From contig JBOZIK010000001.1 of assembly GCA_051453625.1 (NCBI GenBank), positions 212,112,505-212,145,126 on the forward strand: a stretch of DNA of 32,622 nt, in the 5' to 3' direction. Below the pieces are notes generated by a model. The model was not told the DNA's origin, searched no databases, and saw only the letters and a list, made by a program, of their open reading frames with translations. A program made the translations under genes and the position numbers. Origin of the DNA: Welwitschia mirabilis (lineage: Eukaryota > Gnetophyta > Gnetopsida > Welwitschiales). Numbering within the stretch: position 1 is the stretch's first letter; the number at the start of each line of letters is the position of its first letter. Shown piece by piece: positions 31,174 to 32,622 of this stretch.

Positions 31174-31353
31174 ATGGAAGCGTAGCTGATTGATCTTGTC
31201 GAAGTGGCCCTCTNNNNNNNNNNNNNNNNNNNNNNNNNNNNNNNNNNNNNNNNNNNNNNNNNNNNNNNNNNNNNNNNNNNNNNNNNNNNNNNNNNNNNNN
31301 NNNNNNNNNNNNNATGGAAGCGTAGCTCATTAATCTTATCGAAGTGGCCCTCT
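31174..31353. repeat. 100-N gap flanked by 40-bp direct copies
   Basis: 31174-31213 and 31314-31353 share ATGGAAGCGTAGCT and GAAGTGGCCCTCT with three differences. Collapsing them restores the minus-strand frame LEGHFDKIN...LRFHLLAD. Confidence 0.8.
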
Positions 31354-31849
31354 AAAGTAAAGTATTTCATGATCAAGACAGCCCAGTAATTAAATGGCCT
31401 TAGTAAATCCTTCCTTCTATAGCTTTATCCTCTATTTCTAAGGTTTTTGCTAATTAATTTCTCAAAGTGAGGAATAATGAAAGCCTCTAGGGCTTCCCTT
31501 TTTAACTCTATTCCCTACGGACCTATGCGAATGACATTACTAATAGATGGAATATCCATAAAAATGGTAGTGTTATCTAATCGAGAGGATCTTCCATTTC
31601 AATTTCTAAAAAATTGCTTAGAGAGATCAGAATCATGTCCTTTAAGGCTAAGCACATAAGAATCCCATTTAGTTGCTTTAAAGACCTTCCAAGTTTGATC
31701 ATGCTACATCAGCACATTGTTATTGGCAGGTTCGATCTGCAGATCCTTCCTCATATCTTTTGACATGTTGTTGTCATAGTGGCTAAAAGGTGTGGTTTGA
31801 ACACTCTACTTCAGCGTGTTTCTAACACTCTTTACTATGTGTTCTCCTA

Positions 31850-32607
31850 TAAATATAACATAGTTCTATTTTCAAGTTTGGTCTACACGATTTTTATAGA
31901 ACTAGATTTGATCTAGTTCTTCAATTTATCTAATAATTTTAAATTTCAACTTTGGAATGGATAATTTTTCCTACTAAAAGATAATGTTGCATCTATACTT
32001 CCATAAGAACCAAGCACCAATAATCATGAAGGCATTTTTCCTGAAATAGGTGAAGGTATCTAAGATAATGTAAGAAGGGGAAGAAATATTTAGCCCCTTT
32101 TAGAGATATTTTGTAATAGCACATTAAAAAATAGATGATTTTGAGACTTATTATCTTCATGGCANNNNNNNNNNNNNNNNNNNNNNNNNNNNNNNNNNNN
32201 NNNNNNNNNNNNNNNNNNNNNNNNNNNNNNNNNNNNNNNNNNNNNNNNNNNNNNNNNNNNNNNNGAAGGGGGAGAAATATTTAGCCCCTTTTAAAGATAT
32301 TTTGTAATAGCACATTGAATAAAAAGATGATTTTGAGACTTATTATCTTCATGGCACATTAGACAATCTTGATCAACTCTTAAATTTCTTTGAATCAGCT
32401 TATCTACTGTGGAATACATTCTTTCAACACATACCACCAAAACATTTTAATTTTTTCTAGAATATTTGGCTTCCATGATTTCTTCGAGCTATGATCATAC
32501 TCAAACAAATTATGATAAATAATTGATATGCTTATTTTACTAGTGTGGATAGGAAAAGTTTGATTTTCATAAACGTAAGGCCAAACCTCTTTGGTAAAAT
32601 GATTCAT
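31850..32607 (-). pseudogene. LINE-like reverse transcriptase C-terminal part (zinc-binding domain), pseudogene
   Basis: Minus-strand frames give ILEKIKMFWWYVLKECI. After a frameshift, STVDKLIQRNLRVDQDCLMC is followed by HEDNKSQNHLFIQCAITKYL. The spacing C-x2-C ... H-x4-C after a 'K.F.W..L...' block is that of the zf-RVT domain found at the end of plant LINE-type reverse transcriptases. Downstream, AFMIIGAWFLWKYRCNIIF matches the 'W.IWK.RC..IF' block that follows it. The polymerase core would lie to the right, outside the window. A 100-N gap (32165-32264) with 91-bp duplicated flanks crosses it. The two copies differ by a 1-bp indel that destroys the His/Cys frame in the left copy. Lineage within LINEs is not determined. 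Confidence 0.72.
32074..32356. repeat. 100-N gap flanked by ~91-bp direct copies
   Basis: 32074-32164 and 32265-32356 are near-identical (GAAGGGGAAGAAATATTTAG against GAAGGGGGAGAAATATTTAG) with a one-base length difference. Unmerged overlap or alleles. Confidence 0.8.
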
Positions 32608-32622
32608 ATGCTTCTAAAAATA

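Larger units (their letters stand above)
29765..31766 (-). pseudogene. Uncharacterised repeat-type plant protein, acidic/Pro-rich tail, pseudogene
   Basis: Reading leftward from ATG at 31766, the frame starts MSKDMRKDLQIEPANN. It continues with WKVFKATKWDSYVLSLKGHD, IIPHFEKLISKNL, YWAVLIMKYFTLEGHFDKIN, LLADMMGDFQIDLPFFLSNS and IPKVHVQKLLLWNSLKY. A glutamate-rich stretch (EEEVMKEEEQQEEENIEEE) follows, then in a shifted frame a proline patch (PYYPNPPPPNYGP), and after a 432-N gap KLDADVWKFEYQRNFYH near the end. Only about six stops fall in some 400 readable codons, far fewer than in neighbours. Two 100-N gaps with duplicated flanks (30784-30883, 31214-31313) break the frame artificially, and collapsing them keeps it open. 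From memory the layout recalls poorly characterised plant proteins found in repeats, of gag-like or 'plant transposon protein' type. No function is assigned. Confidence 0.6.

Overview
The window is AT-rich, repeat-dominated plant nuclear DNA. It looks like flowering-plant heterochromatin, because every recognisable coding block belongs to a plant retrotransposon lineage. No intact host gene, tRNA, rRNA or CRISPR array was found, and no bacterial-type operon. The window is best read as a nested retrotransposon graveyard. Domains were assigned by reading translations by eye; no database search was run.

Layout: (1) 1315-1973 holds the gag zinc-knuckle, protease and pre-integrase remains of a Ty1/copia element on the + strand. 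(2) That element is split by an Athila-type Ty3/gypsy element at 1974-14872. The Athila copy has 1.3-kb LTRs, a tRNA-Asp-type primer binding site, a multiplied leader/5' gag segment, gag, protease, RT, RNase H, integrase, a 2-kb 3' region without a recognisable env-like ORF, and a purine-rich tract. (3) The copia element resumes at 14873 exactly where it stopped, with integrase, RT (YVDD intact) and RNase H to about 17790. It is followed by a putative purine tract, a 220-bp LTR and an initiator-Met primer binding site. (4) 18864-25671 holds a second Ty3/gypsy element, probably a long-LTR chromovirus. It has a rearranged 5' LTR, a PBS, a gag with stops but no frameshift over its first 250 codons, no pol, and a 4.1-kb 3' LTR rich in internal repeats. 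(5) 25672-29764 is AT-rich and mostly unassigned, with two probable tRNA-derived SINE relics and a 45-bp tandem duplication. (6) 29765-32607 carries, on the minus strand, a nearly open uncharacterised repeat-type ORF with an acidic/proline-rich tail, and next to it the 3' end of a LINE-like reverse transcriptase with its zinc-finger domain.

None of these elements could be autonomous: all carry stops, and most carry frameshifts. Where the ancestral base can be inferred from the family, the changes are overwhelmingly C-to-T or G-to-A, as expected from deamination of methylated cytosines in silenced DNA. Several catalytic Asp are now Asn, zinc-binding Cys are Tyr, and Gln or Trp codons are stops.

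The sequence is a scaffold with many N gaps. Eight gaps of exactly 100 N are flanked by near-identical direct copies of 40 to about 700 bp. They look like unmerged overlapping or allelic contig ends rather than biological repeats. Coordinates across those points, and apparent tandem duplications there, should be treated with caution.
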